Of a DNA stretch of 51,420 nucleotides, positions 48,937-51,420 are shown one piece after another (within the stretch, counting starts at the first letter, position 1; the number at the start of each line of letters is the position of its first letter). Below the pieces are notes generated by a model. That model saw nothing but the letters and a program-made list of their open reading frames with translations. It had not been told where the DNA came from and searched no databases. The DNA comes from a virus: positions 1 through 51,420 of the IMG/VR virus record IMGVR_UViG_3300021962_000154; one strand, written 5' to 3'. Position numbers and translations under genes: made by a program.

Positions 48937-49196
48937 TTCTGTATTAAAGGTTCCTTCTCCGCTTGTTCTTTCTCTTTCTTTCTATCAACAAAGATATGAA
49001 CAATAATCGCACTGATTCCCGTTGTTACCAAACTGATTCCAATTCTCGCACTTGTGTTTGCGTATGGCTTATGCGTCTTATAGATTGGATAATTGTTTTC
49101 ATCCTGACCGATATATTCAACCGTACCATCCGCACTCATTTGACCGAAAGCATTCATTGATACCACCAAGCCAAGTAATAACACTAACTTTTTCAT
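48921..49196 (-). CDS. Exported and membrane-anchored protein (91 residues)
   Basis: Signal MKKLVLLLGLVVSMNAFG-QM, then a C-terminal span (IGISLVTTGISAIIVHIFV) and a charged tail (DRKKEKEQAEKEP). Promoter -7 at 49220. Confidence 0.76.
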   Translation of the reverse strand: MKKLVLLLGLVVSMNAFGQMSADGTVEYIGQDENNYPIYKTHKPYANTSARIGISLVTTGISAIIVHIFVDRKKEKEQAEKEPLIQKNVEI

Positions 49197-49256
49197 AACT
49201 CCTTTTGTTTAATTATACTCAAAGATAAGTAAAATTAAATTACCAAGCAAACTTTT

Positions 49257-49796
49257 TTACATTTTTCTTACCAAGGCAACATATTGTCCGTCCTCTGCGT
49301 AACGTCCGTCAATGTTTTCAAGGTATCGGTTTTGGATACGAATGTAGTCTCTAATACAATCACGATAGGTTGCATAAGAACAATGGTTTCTATTCTTCCC
49401 GATAACGTACTCACTTCGACTTGTTTTAATACCAGCGATGTTTTTATTCTCCTTACAAATCTCTGACTTGAAATGTTGACTCTCAATCTTAAATTGTGCC
49501 AACGCCACGTTAGGTAACACACAATCCTGCTCGATCAATTCTTTAAGTATCGCCTCATCGGTTAATTCAATATCGCTCACACTCATAACCTCTGCAACTT
49601 GCTCAACCTTATCCTTAAAGATTGTCTTATACTTAACGATTGTTTTTTGGTTGTTATCAAATGAACTTGCGATGATAACAATGTTTACCAAAAGTGATAC
49701 GATAAAGTAAGGTCTTAAATCTCTTACCTTAACTAACTTTAAGTTCTCGGTTCTCTCGAACAAAACTCTTTCCTGAAATTGATTCTTTTTTTCCAT
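49257..49796 (-). CDS. Membrane-anchored glucosaminidase-like protein
   Basis: 179 residues. One span (about 30-45, FIVSLLVNIVIIASSF), then at about 93-165 a lysozyme-like glucosaminidase (FlgJ/Bax-type) pattern: LPNVALAQFKIESQHFKSEI with a candidate catalytic Glu, NKNIAGIKTSRSEY, YATYRDCIRDYI. It would act on peptidoglycan from the inner membrane. In an early region it may remodel the wall or block superinfection instead of lysis. Promoter -7 at 49816. Confidence 0.72.
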   Translation of the reverse strand: MEKKNQFQERVLFERTENLKLVKVRDLRPYFIVSLLVNIVIIASSFDNNQKTIVKYKTIFKDKVEQVAEVMSVSDIELTDEAILKELIEQDCVLPNVALAQFKIESQHFKSEICKENKNIAGIKTSRSEYVIGKNRNHCSYATYRDCIRDYIRIQNRYLENIDGRYAEDGQYVALVRKM

Positions 49797-49856
49797 CTTG
49801 TTTAATTTGTTACTTCAAAGATAATGTAAAAAACTTTACCAACCAAATTTATTTAC

Positions 49857-49890
49857 AAAAAAAAATGGGACCCTAAGGCCCCACTTCCCA
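49857..49890 (-). terminator. Possible terminator
   Basis: GTGGGGCCTTAGGGTCCCAT hairpin then T-run on the minus strand, about 40 bases after the stop at 49929. Confidence 0.7.
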
Positions 49891-49928
49891 ATTAAACAAA
49901 TAATATAAATGAGTAAAACAAAAACTCC

Positions 49929-50309
49929 TTAGTTTGTAAAGAAGGGTTGGATGACTTCATTGTCACTCAACTCAACTTGTTCTTTTACGTACTCAACCGC
50001 TTTGATATCGGTCGGGTCGTATACGTAGGCACCATTGCTAGAAGCGACTCCGAATTGTCCGTTGGCTAAGCCCCAAAAGTAGTAGCGCACATTCTCATCA
50101 ATTGTGTCAAGTTCGTTAAGTGCGTTGGCGCAAACTTCATTCAACTCGGGGAATAATCTTACTCCACCCGTAACACTTGACAAGATTGCAAGCTTCATAT
50201 TACCTTTGGCGAACTCATCTGCTTCAGTGGTTCTACCTACTTTGTTTAATGCCTCTACCAAATATGGTTTGTAGGCTCCCGCTTGCGGTCTTGAAAATGG
50301 ATTGTTCAT
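49929..50309 (-). CDS. Unknown 126-residue early protein
   Basis: MNNPFSRPQAGAYKPYLVEA start; acidic, helical, with YYFWGLANGQFGVASSNGAY. No family recognised. Promoter -7 at 50335. Confidence 0.74.
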   Translation of the reverse strand: MNNPFSRPQAGAYKPYLVEALNKVGRTTEADEFAKGNMKLAILSSVTGGVRLFPELNEVCANALNELDTIDENVRYYFWGLANGQFGVASSNGAYVYDPTDIKAVEYVKEQVELSDNEVIQPFFTN

Positions 50310-50377
50310 ATTGTGTTTATTTATTTTGTTACTTCAAAGATAATGTAAATAACTTTACTAACCAAATTTTTTATGGA

Positions 50378-50611
50378 TTATTTTGCAACTATTTTTTCTT
50401 CCACCAACTTACAATAGCCGTCCATGTAGTCATGGTACACTTGTTGGGCAACCCTGAAATAACTCATTGGGTGTCTACGTCCGTTCTTAGTCAATCGGTA
50501 ATATCCTTGTCCGAACATACCACTCCAGCGATACCCCCACTCTTTGGTTGTGCCGTCTTCGTAGCGGTAACTAACCTTTGGTTTGGCTTGTAAAAAATCT
50601 ACTATATTCAT
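50378..50611 (-). CDS. Unknown 77-residue early protein
   Basis: Aromatic and basic (KEWGYRWSGMFGQGYYRLTK). Promoter -7 at 50634. Confidence 0.72.
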   Translation of the reverse strand: MNIVDFLQAKPKVSYRYEDGTTKEWGYRWSGMFGQGYYRLTKNGRRHPMSYFRVAQQVYHDYMDGYCKLVEEKIVAK

Positions 50612-50683
50612 GTCTAATTGTTATTTGTTACTTCAAAGATAACGTAAATAAATTTACCATGCAAGTTTTTTGTAAATTATTTT

Positions 50684-50947
50684 TTATATTGGCCAAATCA
50701 TCATTGTGCCCGCATCATGCCATTCATAATACCAACCACGCTTTTCGGTTTGTTCATTCAGTTTGGGTTCAACCCCATGTGAATTGTACCAGCTTTCTCG
50801 ATAGTAACTAAACAAAGGACTATCTTCACCTGATACCCAAATACCCTTACCATCACCTTCACCATAAAATTCTTCGGTGGTGCCGATAACATTAACTCCT
50901 TTACTAGTAAGCCATGTCATCATCTCGTCTCTGTTTAATACTTTCAT
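50684..50947 (-). CDS. Unknown 87-residue early protein
   Basis: MKVLNRDEMMTWLTSKGVNV start; GDGKGIWVSGEDSPLFSYYR. No family recognised. Promoter -7 at 50967. Confidence 0.74.
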   Translation of the reverse strand: MKVLNRDEMMTWLTSKGVNVIGTTEEFYGEGDGKGIWVSGEDSPLFSYYRESWYNSHGVEPKLNEQTEKRGWYYEWHDAGTMMIWPI

Positions 50948-51021
50948 CTTGTTTAATTTGTTACTTCAAAGATAATGTAAAAAACTTTACCACGCAAATA
51001 AATTGATCGATTTCTTTAAAA

Positions 51022-51051
51022 TAAAAAAAGGGATACATTTCTGCATCCCCT
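51022..51051 (-). terminator. Terminator of the 51080 gene
   Basis: GGGATGCAGAAATGTATCCC then T-run on the minus strand. Confidence 0.82.
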
Positions 51052-51079
51052 CATCGTATTCACGATTAAAAAAGAATCT

Positions 51080-51376
51080 TTAGATACAAGGTAACCATTC
51101 ACTTGGGTTACTCATTGTTCCTTTGGCATCACGAAAGCCTTCCACCATTTCACTGGCAACCTTGTGGCTTGCTTCGTTTCTGCCGTCAAAGTTATACTCC
51201 TCGCTCGCACAATTCTCCAACCACTCCATACAGAGTTTAGTAAAGGATTGTTGTAAAGTTCGGTGTTCACGATTCATCTCAGCGATAAACTCTTTGTTCT
51301 TGTTGCTGAATGAATTTAGGTAGTTGGTTACATTGTTTACCACTTCCTTTGCTTGGGTTTGTGTAGTTACACTCAT
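51080..51376 (-). CDS. Unknown 98-residue early protein
   Basis: MSVTTQTQAKEVVNNVTNYL start, helical, ending SNPSEWLPCI. Promoter -7 at 51402-51409; its -33 box is outside the window. Confidence 0.74.
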   Translation of the reverse strand: MSVTTQTQAKEVVNNVTNYLNSFSNKNKEFIAEMNREHRTLQQSFTKLCMEWLENCASEEYNFDGRNEASHKVASEMVEGFRDAKGTMSNPSEWLPCI

Positions 51377-51420
51377 AATATCTATGTGTTTAATTATACT
51401 TCAAAGATAATACAAAAAAG

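Larger units (their letters stand above)
40086..51409 (-). promoter_or_regulatory. Array of 32 near-identical early promoters
   Basis: Minus strand reads TTG-N20-TATCTTTG, usually within TTTGGT(T/G)GGTAAA or TTGCACAATAAA and followed by (A/T)-rich ACAAATTAAACA before ATG. -7 boxes (plus coordinates): 40086, 40249, 40525, 40827, 41085, 41379, 41765, 42079, 42451, 42673, 42945, 43188, 43669, 44089, 44329, 44723, 45415, 45851, 46230, 46846, 47208, 47673, 47937, 48161, 48421, 48863, 49220, 49816, 50335, 50634, 50967, 51402 (start of 8-mer). Most are exact TATCTTTG; the others keep TAnnTTTG or TAnnTTTA. The shared spacer shows common ancestry. Confidence 0.85.

Noticed and set aside
17797-51376. 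Whole-genome reassignment of TAG
   Set aside because: No other gene in the window has internal TAG codons, and three genes end with TAG (9051, 34515, 48189), one with no nearby alternative stop. TAG stops are few, but TGA stops are almost as few, so stop usage alone is weak evidence.
39398-51420. CRISPR array from regularly spaced repeats
   Set aside because: The repeats are promoters directly before genes, with ORF-sized unequal spacing; no spacer-repeat periodicity.

Overview
The window looks like part of a large tailed-phage genome (T4-like gene content) that infects a member of the Bacteroidota. Phage evidence: two repetitive tail-fibre-type proteins, a T4-gp1-type dNMP kinase, a GH19 endolysin cassette, a cluster of about 15 tRNAs, a UvrD-like helicase, an HNH endonuclease, and many short, tightly packed unknown genes in AT-rich DNA. 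Host evidence: dozens of promoters of the Bacteroidota type (TTG, 19-20 bases, TAnnTTTG) and almost no Shine-Dalgarno sequences. I see no capsid, terminase, polymerase or sheath genes, so this is an accessory, late-structural and early-gene part of the genome.

Layout. 1-4631 (minus): collagen-like fibre (cut by the window edge) and a ClpC-type AAA+ unfoldase. 4714-10772: small genes including KTSC, a 2OG-Fe(II) oxygenase, a nucleotidyltransferase, a possible -1 frameshift gene, dNMP kinase and a ParB-like protein. 10764-18753: unknown virion-type genes, a UvrD-like helicase, a lysis cassette (GH19 endolysin, beta-rich protein, SEGC/YkuD-like enzyme), and two adjacent genes with an in-frame TAG at codon 4 or 3. 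18739-20921: tRNA array with an amber (CUA) suppressor tRNA, structured spacers and pseudoknot-capable RNAs. 21013-23665: three glycosyltransferases. 23789-36849: long coiled repeat fibre, J-domain protein, LamG adhesin, and a set of proteins sharing an N-terminal tag like T4 capsid-targeting peptides, one of them an ADP-ribosyltransferase-like/Nudix fusion. 37562-38986: HNH endonuclease. 39398-51420 (minus): an early-type region of about 35 small genes, nearly each with its own near-identical promoter and often its own terminator; many encode small exported or membrane proteins.

Two promoter classes can be read by eye. The host-type TTG-N20-TAnnTTTG class serves the early region, the tRNA cluster, dNMP kinase, helicase, clpC and the HNH gene. 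A second motif, TATTTATA/T on the coding strand, precedes most virion-type and small late genes and probably marks a phage-specific late promoter.

Most notable: (1) amber readthrough of a PTH2-family peptidyl-tRNA hydrolase gene and its neighbour, next to a tRNA with a CUA anticodon; (2) a recurrent LNEExxRIxxMMGLxE N-terminal tag suggesting a set of head-packaged proteins; (3) pseudoknot RNAs within the tRNA array; (4) tRNA-Leu-like genes with insertions in the anticodon loop; (5) the promoter-per-gene early region. All functional names rest on motif reading by eye; no database search was possible.
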